A DNA stretch of 64,000 nucleotides from Sphaerisporangium krabiense (lineage in GTDB: Bacteria > Actinomycetota > Actinomycetes > Streptosporangiales > Streptosporangiaceae): positions 3,255,501-3,319,500 of the forward strand of contig NZ_JACHBR010000001.1 of assembly GCF_014200435.1 (NCBI RefSeq), given 5' to 3'. Position numbers and translations under genes: made by a program. Shown piece after piece: positions 43,117 through 51,211 of this stretch (its first letter is position 1; every line of letters begins with the position of its first letter). Under the pieces are notes generated by a model that saw only the letters and a list, made by a program, of their open reading frames with translations, had not been told where the DNA came from and made no database searches.

Positions 43117-44187
43117 CTAGGCGTCGCCGGACTCCTGCCCGGGACCGAGTTCCCTAGGCCCGGAGACGGGCGCCGGACGCACGATCTCGATTCTTTCCAC
43201 CAGCTCCACGCGCTCGGCCTGGACGACCTGCCTCGGCTGCCGGGCGGCGTCGCGGGCCTCCTGCGCGCGCAGCTTCTCACGTTCCTTCAGCAGCTTCTCG
43301 CGCTCGCGCTGCTCGCGGGCCCGCAGCCGCTCCTGCTCGCGGCGCTCGCGCGCCCGCTGCTTCTCCTGCTCGCGCTGGAGCTTCTCCTGTTCCCGCTGCT
43401 CGCGGGCGCGGATCTTCTCCTGCTCCTTGGCCTCGCGCTCGCGGGCCTTCTCGATCTCCTTGAGGTCCTTCTCCCAGGCCTTCTCGATCTCCTTGCGTTC
43501 CTTGTCGGTGGGCGCGGGACGCAGTTCGAGGGGCGCGGCCGGGGCGGCCGGGCGCGTGGAGGCCGCGGTCAGCTTGGGGCGGGGCTCCAGCCCGGTGAGA
43601 CCGTTCCAGGCCAGGTTCACCAGATGCGCCGCGACCTCCTCGCGGTCGGGCCTGCGGGCGTCCAGCCACCATTGGCCGGTGAGCGCCACCATGCCGACCA
43701 GCATCTGGGCGTACATCGGGGCGAGCGTGGGAAGGTAGCCGCGGTCGGCGAACTGGTCGGCCAGGACGTCCTCGACCTGGCTCGCGATGTCGTTGATGAG
43801 GCTCGCGAACGTGCCGGTGCCGGAGGCCGCGTGGGAGTCGCGCACGAGGATGCGGAAGCCCTCGCTGGACTCCTCGACGTACTGCAGCAGCGCCAGCGCG
43901 GCGCGCTCCAGCCGGATCTTCGGGTGGCCGGCGTTGAGCGCGACGGCCACGAGGCTCAGGAGCCGCTGCATCTCACGGTCGACGACGACGGCGTAGATGC
44001 CTTCCTTGCCCCCGAAGTGCTCGTAGACGACCGGCTTGGACACCTTCGCGCTGGCCGCGATCTCTTCGATCGACGTGCCGTCGAAGCCCTTCTCGGCGAA
44101 GAGCGCCCGGCTGACCCGGATCAGTTGCTCCCTGCGCTCCTTACCCGTCATGCGGACGCGTCCGCGGGGTGGGGAGGACTCGGTCAT
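43117..44187 (-). CDS. TetR-family regulator with a long charged C-terminal helix
   Basis: 356 residues from the ATG at 44187. A normal TetR domain comes first: REQLIRVSRALFAEKGFDGTS, IEEIAASAKVSKPVVYEHFGGKEGIY, then a ligand domain ending near residue 200. An Ala/Pro linker follows, then about 100 residues (about 228-330) of almost uninterrupted Glu, Lys, Arg and Gln (repeats of REQREQEK type), predicted to be a single alpha-helix or coiled coil, and a short acidic tail. This extension is far outside the usual 190-230 residue length. The gene is 130 bases downstream of an acyl desaturase gene on the same strand, so it may regulate that gene. Confidence 0.85.
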   Translation of the reverse strand: MTESSPPRGRVRMTGKERREQLIRVSRALFAEKGFDGTSIEEIAASAKVSKPVVYEHFGGKEGIYAVVVDREMQRLLSLVAVALNAGHPKIRLERAALALLQYVEESSEGFRILVRDSHAASGTGTFASLINDIASQVEDVLADQFADRGYLPTLAPMYAQMLVGMVALTGQWWLDARRPDREEVAAHLVNLAWNGLTGLEPRPKLTAASTRPAAPAAPLELRPAPTDKERKEIEKAWEKDLKEIEKAREREAKEQEKIRAREQREQEKLQREQEKQRARERREQERLRAREQREREKLLKEREKLRAQEARDAARQPRQVVQAERVELVERIEIVRPAPVSGPRELGPGQESGDA

Positions 44188-44317
44188 GGGTCTAATAATG
44201 CTTGGCCCGCTCGGCGCGGCAAACGCAATAGTGGTGCTTTGGGGGGCTATAGCAAGATTTGACGTGTTGCTGGTGGGGGTGCGGGCCGCCGGAGGGCGGC
44301 CCGACGGAAGGGACGTG

Positions 44318-45259
44318 TCAGACACGCCGTTTGGCCGCCAGACGCTCGGTGGTCGGCCAGCGGACGTCGGTCGCCCAGCCGGCCTGTTCGAACCAGCGGA
44401 TCACGCGGGCGCTGGGGTCGATCTGCCCCTTCAGAGCGCCGTGGCGGGCCGAGGTCGGCTCGCTGTGGTGAAGGTTGTGCCAGGACTCGCCGAAGGACGG
44501 GATGGCCAGCCACCAGACGTTGCGGGACTTGTCGCGCACCTCGAAGTCCTCCTCGCCGAACACGTGGCAGACCGAGTTGATCGACCAGGTGACGTGGTGG
44601 AGCAGCGCGATGCGCACCAGGCTCGCCCAGAAGAAGGCGGTCAGCGCGCCCGCGATCGACCAGGTCACCAGGCCGCCGATCACCGCGGGCAGGATCAGCG
44701 AGGTGGCCACCAGCCACGGGAACGCCTTGTGGATGCGGTGGACGTCCTTGTCGTTGATGAGGTCCTTGGCGAAGCGCTCGCGGTTGGTGCGCTCGGAGCT
44801 GAACATCCAGCCCATGTGGGCGAAGAACAGGCCCTTGGTCAGCGCCTTCCAGTCGTTGCCGAAGCGCCACGGCGAGTGCGGGTCGCCCTCCTTGTCGGAG
44901 TACTTGTGGTGGCGGCGGTGCGTGGCCACCCAGTCGATCACGCCCATCTCCAGCGAGAGACTGCCGGCGATGGCGAGCACGATCTTGAGAGGGCGGTTGG
45001 CCTTGAAGGACCCGTGGGTGAAGTAGCGGTGGTAGCCGACGGTGACACCGAGGCCGCTGATCATGTAAAAGACGGCGGTGATCGCGACGTCGCTCCAGCC
45101 GAGGAAGCGGCCCCAGGCCATCGGGATCGCCGCGAGCAGGGCCGCGAACGGCACGGCGACGAAGATGACCAGCAGCACGCGCTCGAAGTTCGACTTGGGT
45201 TCCGGCTCCAGATCGGGGCGCGGCGGTGGCGGCGTGGCGCGGTCTTCGACAACGGTCAT
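44318..45259 (-). CDS. Membrane fatty acyl-CoA/acyl desaturase (delta-9 type)
   Basis: 313 residues. Three His boxes: HRYFTH, HRRHHKYSD and HNLHHSE, with four to five hydrophobic helices between. This is the stearoyl-CoA desaturase branch of membrane di-iron desaturases. WSINSVCHVFGEEDFEVRD and SFGESWHNLHH fit bacterial delta-9 enzymes that need an electron donor. It sets membrane fluidity and acyl chains. An imperfect 11-bp inverted repeat 49 bases before the start (45308-45333) is a likely operator, perhaps for the TetR gene downstream. Confidence 0.92.
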   Translation of the reverse strand: MTVVEDRATPPPPRPDLEPEPKSNFERVLLVIFVAVPFAALLAAIPMAWGRFLGWSDVAITAVFYMISGLGVTVGYHRYFTHGSFKANRPLKIVLAIAGSLSLEMGVIDWVATHRRHHKYSDKEGDPHSPWRFGNDWKALTKGLFFAHMGWMFSSERTNRERFAKDLINDKDVHRIHKAFPWLVATSLILPAVIGGLVTWSIAGALTAFFWASLVRIALLHHVTWSINSVCHVFGEEDFEVRDKSRNVWWLAIPSFGESWHNLHHSEPTSARHGALKGQIDPSARVIRWFEQAGWATDVRWPTTERLAAKRRV

Positions 45260-45581
45260 GGGCTACCTCACGTGTTCTGAAGTGCGGACGATCTGGAGCT
45301 ACGTAACCGTAACCTACGGCATCGTAAGTTAGGAATCCCTAAGCCTGGAATGTGGGGAAGATGAAGGTTCGCGCGCCATCCGGTGGCGGTTCCACGTCTT
45401 GCGCATACATGCCCATACCTGGTAAAGAGACCCGGCCGCATATGCCAACGGCGCGGCCAAGCTTCCCGATCGGTGCGCCCGGCGCGGCGACGGCCGCCGT
45501 CACGTCCTCCTCCTCCGGCTCCTCTTCCGGGCCCACTGCCCCGGAACGGGGCGGCGATGCGTCACCGACCGGCAGGACGGA
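45260..45581. other. Intergenic region before the desaturase, no supported gene
   Basis: Holds the operator-like repeat at 45308-45333 and then about 250 GC-rich bases. Competing frames on both strands are low-complexity, so I call none. Confidence 0.5.
45308..45333. promoter_or_regulatory. Inverted repeat upstream of the desaturase (candidate operator)
   Basis: CGTAACCTACG and CGTAAGTTAGG pair at 9 of 11 positions around GCAT, in the expected promoter position of 45259. The half-site is AT-rich compared with the surroundings. Confidence 0.55.
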
Positions 45582-46334
45582 TCAGAGCGCCTGCCGGCGG
45601 ACCATCTCGCTGATCCAGACGGGGGCGAACGGAGACGTGCAGCCGGGAGAGGTCGGGTAGTCCTTGAGGACCTCCAGGCGCTCGCCGATGGCCATCGCGC
45701 GGGGGCGGTGCTCGGCGTGCTCGATCCCGATCTGGGCCAGGCAGGTGTTCATCTCCCACTGCAGGCGGCCGGGGGCGTCCTTCATCTCCGCCTCGATGAC
45801 GTCGAGCAGTCCCGGGAGGTCGAGACCCTCGGGCCTCCTCGTCACGCGTTCGGCGGTCAGCGCCCATCCGGCGCTCGCGACCACCGGGTCCGGGTCGGCG
45901 GACCAGGCCAGGCGCAGCTCTTCGGCGTGCGGGTTCTTCTTCACCACGTAGTTGACGAGCCAGTCGTGCACCTTGGGGGTGCGCGCCTCGCGCACCATGA
46001 CGTCCAGCTCCGCACGCGTGAACGCCTTCGGGCGGCAGATCAGGAGCGCCAGCAGTCGCGCTGCGCCGTCCCCCGTCGCCCAGAGCCCGCACGCCAGTTC
46101 CTGCTGGATCTTCAACCGCTTGGCGAGCGCGCGCAGCTTGCCGAGGTTCACCCCGTGATCGTCACCGTGTCGCTCGTTCACCTCACGGATCCTCGGGTCC
46201 GCGAGGGTGGTCAGCTCGGCCATCACCTCGGCCACCGTCGTCTCGGCCACCTCGGCCTCCTGTTCGTCACGGGTGAGATTCAGCCTACGGACATCAGGGG
46301 ACTCGGCTTCGATCGCGGGACTCGGCTTCGTCAC
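45582..46334 (-). CDS. DNA alkylation repair protein (AlkD-like HEAT-repeat)
   Basis: 250 residues. After a 35-residue variable start the AlkD-type pattern appears: TVAEVMAELTTLADPRIREVN, NLGKLRALAKRLKIQQELA, LWATGDGAARLLALLIC, MVREARTPKVHDWLVNYVV and WSADPDPVVASAGWALTAERV. The C-terminus ends CTSPFAPVWISEMVRR. HEAT-like repeat proteins of this family remove 3-methyladenine and 7-methylguanine. Single gene, divergent from the ArsR remnant at 46435. Confidence 0.85.
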   Translation of the reverse strand: MTKPSPAIEAESPDVRRLNLTRDEQEAEVAETTVAEVMAELTTLADPRIREVNERHGDDHGVNLGKLRALAKRLKIQQELACGLWATGDGAARLLALLICRPKAFTRAELDVMVREARTPKVHDWLVNYVVKKNPHAEELRLAWSADPDPVVASAGWALTAERVTRRPEGLDLPGLLDVIEAEMKDAPGRLQWEMNTCLAQIGIEHAEHRPRAMAIGERLEVLKDYPTSPGCTSPFAPVWISEMVRRQAL

Positions 46335-46369
46335 CCCTGGCGCAACCCCGCGTGGCAGCTAGATTAAGT

Positions 46370-46391
46370 GTTGACTTATATAAGTGGCAAC
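46370..46391. promoter_or_regulatory. ArsR-type operator palindrome
   Basis: GTTGACTTATATAAGTGGCAAC is a near-perfect dyad centred on ACTTATATAAGT, AT-rich against the surroundings, and includes a TTGACT -35-like box. It lies between the divergent gene at 46334 and the truncated ArsR gene. Confidence 0.6.
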
Positions 46392-46434
46392 TGGGATTCT
46401 GTGTGCCGTCGACTCGGCGCCAGGGGAGGCCGAC

Positions 46435-46581
46435 ATGTGGCTGGAGCACTTCCGCCGGTTCTGGAGTGAGCGCCTGAACGCGCTGGGCGCCGAGATCACC
46501 CGCGGCCGGCGCGAACCCCCGTACCGGCACGACGAACCCGCCGGCGGGCGACCGTCTACGAACAGTGAGGAAGACACGTGA
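46435..46581 (+). CDS. Short protein resembling only the C-terminal helices of an ArsR regulator
   Basis: 48 residues from the ATG at 46435, with GGGGAGG at normal spacing. The visible MWLEHFRRFWSERLNALGAE resembles the dimerising C-terminal helix of ArsR/SmtB repressors that are paired with SRPBCC or DUF998 genes. The winged helix-turn-helix expected before it is missing, and only about 45 bases separate it from the operator palindrome, so a deletion seems to have removed the DNA-binding domain. The strong ribosome site and GTGA overlap with the next gene suggest it is still translated. Family name is from remembered pattern. Confidence 0.45.
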   Translation: MWLEHFRRFWSERLNALGAEITRGRREPPYRHDEPAGGRPSTNSEEDT

Positions 46582-47312
46582 TCAATGACCGACGAGGCCG
46601 TCCCGCGCCGCAGGGAAGACCGATGATCAAGGTCGTCACCTCGGCGGCGGGCGGAACCCGCGGCGCGGTCACCCGGTCCGCCGGCACGCTGATGGCCTGT
46701 GGCGTCGTCGCCGGCCCGCTCTACATCGTCGTGGTGCTGCTCCAGATGCTGACCAGGGACGGATTCGACATCAGCCGGCACTCGGCCAGCATGCTCAGCA
46801 ACGGTGACCTCGGATGGATCCAGATGACCACGTTCGTGGTGAGCGGGCTGCTGTTCGTGGCGTACGCGATCGGGCTCGCCCGCCTGCCGCGACCGGCGGC
46901 GGGCCGGAACCGCCCCTGGGGGCCGCGGCTGGTCGGCGTCTTCGGCGCCGGCATGGTCGCCGCGGCGGTGTTCGTGGCCGACCCCGCCGACGGCTTTCCA
47001 CCGGGGACGCCGGCCGGCGCGCCCACGAGCATGAGCTGGCACGGGATGCTGCACCTCCTCGTCGCCCAGGTCGCCTTCCTCTCACTGATCGCCGCCTGCT
47101 TCGCGTTCGCCCGGCGGTTCGCCGCGGCCGGCAGTCGCGGCTGGGCGATCTACAGCAGGGTGACCGGCGGGTACTTCCTGGCGAGCTTGATCTCGCTCGT
47201 CGCGCTCCAGGGCGCCCGCGCGGCCAATGTCGCCTTCGCCCTCGGAATCGGGCTCACCCTGGCCTGGACGTCGCTGCTGGGCGTGCGGCTGACCCGGCGC
47301 GCCGCACGGTAG
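46578..47312 (+). CDS. DUF998-domain membrane protein
   Basis: 244 residues from the GTG at 46578, which overlaps the previous stop; the ATG at 46623 with AGGGAAGACCG upstream is an alternative giving 229. Six hydrophobic helices are visible. Blocks such as MACGVVAGPLYIVVVLLQ, GFDISRHSASMLSNGDLGWIQ and SWHGMLHLLVAQVAFL match DUF998, a family of unknown biochemical role found next to ArsR/SRPBCC genes. Coupled to the truncated ArsR gene, so regulation by it has probably been lost or changed. Confidence 0.8.
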   Translation: MINDRRGRPAPQGRPMIKVVTSAAGGTRGAVTRSAGTLMACGVVAGPLYIVVVLLQMLTRDGFDISRHSASMLSNGDLGWIQMTTFVVSGLLFVAYAIGLARLPRPAAGRNRPWGPRLVGVFGAGMVAAAVFVADPADGFPPGTPAGAPTSMSWHGMLHLLVAQVAFLSLIAACFAFARRFAAAGSRGWAIYSRVTGGYFLASLISLVALQGARAANVAFALGIGLTLAWTSLLGVRLTRRAAR

Positions 47313-47476
47313 GAACCGGCGGCACACGGTGGCGGGGGAGGAGCCGTCGGGGCCCTGGAGGAGTCGCGGAGGGGCCGCCGGGAACGGCGCATCCGGTAAG
47401 GCCCCGCCGGAGGGCAGCGCCGAGGGGGGATCGGTGGGTATCCTTGTCACCGCGGTTTGGGAAGCTCGCGAATCGG

Positions 47477-47549
47477 TCCGGCGTAGGGTAATTGGCAGCC
47501 CACCTGCCTTTGGAGCAGGGTTGTCCTGGTTCGAGTCCAGGCGCCGGAA
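47477..47549 (+). tRNA. tRNA-Gln (anticodon TTG)
   Basis: Acceptor TCCGGCG pairs with CGCCGGA. The anticodon stem CCTGC/GCAGG encloses loop CTTTGGA (TTG). The T arm is CCTGG-TTCGAGT-CCAGG and the discriminator is A. A short T run (CTTTTTCTTC) follows as terminator. Confidence 0.95.
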
Positions 47550-47752
47550 CTTTTTCTTCTCATCCCGTCGCGAGCGGCGCGCCGGCGTCGTCCCACACGG
47601 GCCGGTCCCACACGGCAGGGGTCCGAGCCTCGCCGGGAAGGCGGCGGGTAAGCTCGCGGTGTCAGGTGGGTGGCGATGCGGTGCCCGGAAGGTTACCGCG
47701 CGTCGTCCCGCTCTGTCATGTCTCAGCCGCGACGCCGAGGGAGCCTCAGTCC

Positions 47753-49267
47753 GTGAGTGTGCCGCGCCCGGCAGCCGTCATCGTCCTCGCCGCCGGCGAG
47801 GGCACCCGCATGAAGTCCTCCACGCCCAAGGTCCTGCACGAGCTGTGCGGACGTCCCCTGGTCGACCATGTCCTGGCCGGCGCGCGGGGCCTTTCCCCCG
47901 AGCGCCTCATCGTCGTCATCGGCCATGCCCGCGAGCAGGTCGAAGCCCATCTCGCCGCCACGGGCCCCGACGCCCGCGCCGTCGTCCAGGCCGAGCAGAA
48001 GGGCACGGGACACGCCGTGCGCACGGTCCTGGAGTCGGTCGGCACCATCGGCGGAACGGTCCTCGTGACGTACGGCGACACCCCGCTGCTGCGCACCGAG
48101 ACCCTCGCCGAGCTCCTGAGCAGCCACGCCGCCGAGGGCAACGCGGTGACCGTCCTGACCGCCGAGGTGCCCGACCCGACCGGTTACGGCCGCATCATCC
48201 GCGACGCCTCCGGCGCGGTCCTGCAGATCGTCGAGGAGCGCGACGCCACCGCCGAGCAGCGGGCCGTCAAGGAGATGAACTCCGGCGTCTACGCCTTCGA
48301 CGGGCTCCTGCTCGCCGACGCCGTCAAGCGCGTGTCCACCGCCAACGCCCAGGGCGAGGAGTACCTCACCGACGTGCTGTCGATCCTCCGCGAGGACGGT
48401 CACCGCGTCGGCGCCCACATCGCGCCCGACCACGTCGAGGTCGAGGGCGTCAACGACCGCGCGCAGCTCGCCTTCGCGCGCGCGGTGCTCAACTCCCGCA
48501 TCCTGGACGCCCACATGCGCGCCGGGGTCACGATCATCGACCCCGCCACCACCTGGGTGGACGTCGAGGTCACGATGGAGCCCGACGTGGTCGTCCACCC
48601 GGGCACCCAGCTCCACGGCCGCACCTCCGTCGCCTCCGGCGCCGAGATCGGGCCCGCGACCACCCTCACCGACACGGCCGTCGGCGCGGGCGCCGTCGTG
48701 CGCAACAGCGTCTGCGACGGCGCCGAGATCGGTCCCGGCGCGTCGGTGGGCCCGTACGCCTACCTGCGGCCGGGCACCGTCCTCGGCCGGCAGGCCAAGG
48801 CCGGCACCTACGTCGAGATGAAGAACGCCCGTCTCGGCGACGGGTCCAAGGTGCCGCACCTGACCTACGTCGGCGACGCGACGATCGGCGAGGGCTCCAA
48901 CATCGGGGCCTCCAGCGTGTTCGTCAACTACGACGGGGTGCGCAAGCACCACACCACGGTCGGCGACCACGTCCGGGTCGGCAGCGACAACATGCTCGTC
49001 GCGCCGGTCACCATCGGCGACGGCGCCTACACCGCGGCGGGCTCGGTCATCACCAGCGACGTCCCTCCGGGGGCGATGGCGGTAGGCCGGGCGCGCCAGC
49101 GCACCATCGAAGGGTGGGTCGCGCGCAGGCGCGCGGGCACCGCCTCCGACGAGGCGGCGCGGCGCGCGCTGGAAGGCCGGGGGTCCGTGAGCGCCGACGG
49201 GCGGGAGACGCCCGTGGGCGGTCAGGACGGACCGTCCGGGGAACAACATCGGGAGAACAGCAAATGA
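47753..49267 (+). CDS. glmU: Bifunctional N-acetylglucosamine-1-phosphate uridyltransferase/glucosamine-1-phosphate acetyltransferase
   Basis: 504 residues from the GTG at 47753, with GAGGGAGCC upstream. The N-terminal uridyltransferase domain carries VIVLAAGEGTRMKSSTPKVL, AEQKGTGHAV, VTYGDTPLL and EMNSGVYAF. The C-terminal left-handed beta helix has many hexapeptide repeats, then RPGTVLGRQAKAGTYVEMKN, VNYDGVRKHHT and a final domain with PPGAMAVGRARQR. It makes UDP-N-acetylglucosamine for peptidoglycan. A Ser/Gly-rich tail of about 40 residues is actinobacterial. prs follows 79 bases downstream. Confidence 0.96.
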   Translation: MSVPRPAAVIVLAAGEGTRMKSSTPKVLHELCGRPLVDHVLAGARGLSPERLIVVIGHAREQVEAHLAATGPDARAVVQAEQKGTGHAVRTVLESVGTIGGTVLVTYGDTPLLRTETLAELLSSHAAEGNAVTVLTAEVPDPTGYGRIIRDASGAVLQIVEERDATAEQRAVKEMNSGVYAFDGLLLADAVKRVSTANAQGEEYLTDVLSILREDGHRVGAHIAPDHVEVEGVNDRAQLAFARAVLNSRILDAHMRAGVTIIDPATTWVDVEVTMEPDVVVHPGTQLHGRTSVASGAEIGPATTLTDTAVGAGAVVRNSVCDGAEIGPGASVGPYAYLRPGTVLGRQAKAGTYVEMKNARLGDGSKVPHLTYVGDATIGEGSNIGASSVFVNYDGVRKHHTTVGDHVRVGSDNMLVAPVTIGDGAYTAAGSVITSDVPPGAMAVGRARQRTIEGWVARRRAGTASDEAARRALEGRGSVSADGRETPVGGQDGPSGEQHRENSK

Positions 49268-49346
49268 TTCAGCGCGGCGAGCGAGCCGGGTATCGCGGCG
49301 ACGCGTCGTGGCCGTGTCCTGTGTGCCGCCTGGAGAGGAGGGCAGC

Positions 49347-50324
49347 ATGAGCGGCAAGAAGATGACCGGTGAGAAGCACTTGATGTTCATCTCCGGCAGG
49401 GCGTATCCGGAGCTCGCGGAGGAAGTGGCGCAGAACCTCGGTATCGACGTCACACCGACCAAGATCCACGACTTCGCCAACGGCGAGATCTACGCCCGCT
49501 ACCTGGAATCCGTACGGGGTAGCGACGCCTTCGTGATCCAGAGCCACACCCAGCCGATCAACAAGTGGATCATGGAGCAGCTGATCATGGTGGACGCGCT
49601 CAAGCGCGCGTCGGCCAAGCGCATCACCGTGGTCCTGCCCTTCTTCGGCTACTCACGGCAGGACAAGAAGGGGCGCGGACGCGAGCCGATCACGGCCCGC
49701 CTCATGGCCGACCTCTTCAAGACCGCCGGCGCCGACCGCCTCATGTCGGTCGACCTGCACACCCCGCAGATCCAGGGCTTCTTCGACGGCCCCGTCGACC
49801 ACCTGTTCGCGCTGCCCGTCCTGCACCGCTACCTCAGCGGCAAGCTCGACCCGGCGTCCACGACCATCGTCTCGCCCGACACCGGCCGCGTCCGCCTCGC
49901 CGAGCGCTGGGCCGACCAGCTCGGCACGGGCGTCGCCTTCATCCACAAGCGGCGTGATCTCGACGTCGCCAACGAGGTGAAGGTGCACGAGGTCGTCGGC
50001 GAGGTCGAGGGCCGCACCTGTGTGCTGATCGACGACATGATCGACACCGGCGGCTCGATCACCAAGGCGGCCGACGCCCTGTACGAGCAGGGCGCGACCA
50101 ACATCATCGTCGCCGCCACCCACGCGATCTTCTCGTCCCCGGCCGTGGACCGCCTGAAGAACTCCCGCATCTCCGAGGTCGTCGTCACCAACACCCTCCC
50201 CATCCCGGAGGAAAAGCGTTTCGACAAACTCACGGTGCTCTCCATCGCCCCCCTGATCGCCCGCGCCATCAGCGAGGTCTTCAACGACGGCTCGGTAACC
50301 AGCCTCTTCGAAGGCGACGCCTGA
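49347..50324 (+). CDS. prs: Ribose-phosphate pyrophosphokinase
   Basis: 325 residues from the ATG at 49347, with GGAGGGCAGC upstream. Class I PRPP synthase: LMFISGRAYPELAEEVA, DFANGEIYAR, QSHTQPINKWIMEQLIMVDA, PFFGYSRQDKKGRGREPITA, SVDLHTPQIQGFF, and the PRPP loop CVLIDDMIDTGGSI. It supplies PRPP for nucleotides, His and Trp. Same gene order as mycobacterial glmU-prs. A hairpin at 50335-50370 ends the unit. Confidence 0.97.
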   Translation: MSGKKMTGEKHLMFISGRAYPELAEEVAQNLGIDVTPTKIHDFANGEIYARYLESVRGSDAFVIQSHTQPINKWIMEQLIMVDALKRASAKRITVVLPFFGYSRQDKKGRGREPITARLMADLFKTAGADRLMSVDLHTPQIQGFFDGPVDHLFALPVLHRYLSGKLDPASTTIVSPDTGRVRLAERWADQLGTGVAFIHKRRDLDVANEVKVHEVVGEVEGRTCVLIDDMIDTGGSITKAADALYEQGATNIIVAATHAIFSSPAVDRLKNSRISEVVVTNTLPIPEEKRFDKLTVLSIAPLIARAISEVFNDGSVTSLFEGDA

Positions 50325-50334
50325 GAAACCACCA

Positions 50335-50370
50335 GAAGCGGCGGCCCACCTACAAGGGGGCCGCCGCTTC
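50335..50370 (+). terminator. Terminator after prs
   Basis: GAAGCGGCGGCCC pairs perfectly with GGGCCGCCGCTTC over a 10-base loop, ten bases after the stop. No T run. GCCTCCGG-rich spacer DNA follows to about 50520. Confidence 0.85.
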
Positions 50371-50525
50371 CGCATTCCGCAGAGCCTCTATTGATGTGCT
50401 GGCCTCCGGCTTGAGATGGGCCTCGCCTCCGGCTTCGGGCTGCGTTTCCCAGGGAGGGCCTCCGGCCCCCCTTCGACCCCCCACGCGAAGGGCTCCGCCC
50501 CTCGCGCTCCCCGAACCTTATAGAG

Positions 50526-50801
50526 GTGGCAGCCCGGCCGGCGATCACGATCCAAGTAGTTCCTAACAGCGCTGGAGCACATCCCGCCCTCACCGGAGGG
50601 GCGTTCGTCATTCTCGATTTTCCGTCGCCTGATCCGAGTCTCGTGTACCTGGCCACCGCGACAGACAGTCTTTGGCTGGAGAAGCCGGAGGAATATCAAC
50701 GTTATACGCTGATCTACAGCCAGGTGCAGGCGTCATCGGCGCTGTCGCCGGACGACTCGGTGCGGTACTCGGCGACTATAGTTGATCAACTGAAGAGGTA
50801 G
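50526..50801 (+). pseudogene. Truncated XRE-family regulator (C-terminal DUF5753 only)
   Basis: 91 residues reading ITIQVVPNSAGAHPALTGGAF, VILDFPSPDPSLVYLATATDS and LWLEKPEEYQRYTLIY. These are the last third of DUF5753, which normally follows a helix-turn-helix in actinobacterial XRE regulators of about 280 residues. The DNA-binding domain is absent, and a GC-rich repeated spacer lies where it should be. The DUF397 gene that usually sits right behind such regulators is present eight bases downstream, so the pair was once complete. Confidence 0.8.
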
Positions 50802-50808
50802 GCGAGAC

Positions 50809-51012
50809 ATGGACCGTACCCAGTCCTCCGGGCTCACCTGGCGAAAGAGTCGGTATAGCGGAACCGACGACAATTGCGTTGAGGTGGCTTCCCTGACCGC
50901 CTCCAGCGTGGCCGTCCGAGATTCCAAGGACCCGGCTGGCCCCACTCTCCGCGTCGCGCACCACGAATGGGCGGCTTTCATCGGCGGCCTCAAGGGCAAC
51001 GAACTCATCTGA
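50809..51012 (+). CDS. DUF397-domain protein
   Basis: 67 residues. LTWRKSRYSGTDDNCVEVA and VAVRDSKDPAGPTLRVAHHEW are the signature blocks of DUF397, small proteins encoded next to XRE/DUF5753 regulators and linked to development and phenotype switching in streptomycetes. It is intact, while the regulator before it is truncated. A second, full XRE regulator elsewhere in the genome would be needed for it to be regulated normally. Confidence 0.88.
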   Translation: MDRTQSSGLTWRKSRYSGTDDNCVEVASLTASSVAVRDSKDPAGPTLRVAHHEWAAFIGGLKGNELI

Positions 51013-51169
51013 TCGTCAATGTCAACTGGCCCCGAGCGAATCTTGGGGGCCAGTTGCGTTGAGGCCGATACGGCAGACGCTGGCTGACCTGGGTCTGTAG
51101 GCGTGTACGAGGCGGAAAGCAACGAGGAGCATCGCGTAGACCCGGATCGTCAGGTGTGGGCTCATGTCT

Positions 51170-51211
51170 ACTTGACGGAGATGAGCAAGTACTTGCTATT
51201 GTGTGTCAAGT
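51170..51211. promoter_or_regulatory. Nested palindromes at the start of the HTH-protein gene
   Basis: GCAAGTACTTGC (51185-51196) is a perfect palindrome, flanked by ACTTGAC (51170-51176) and GTCAAGT (51205-51211), which are inverted copies. The outer arm runs into the GTG start. TTGACG inside the first arm could serve as a -35 box. Confidence 0.5.

Noticed and set aside
45339-45536. A 65-residue protein on the minus strand before the desaturase
   Set aside because: Low-complexity (Glu, Pro, Gly-rich) with no ribosome site, and competing frames are open on both strands.
50390-50520. CRISPR-like or regulatory repeat array of GCCTCCGG units
   Set aside because: The units are irregular in spacing and length and form ordinary GC-rich spacer DNA. 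No spacers and no cas genes.
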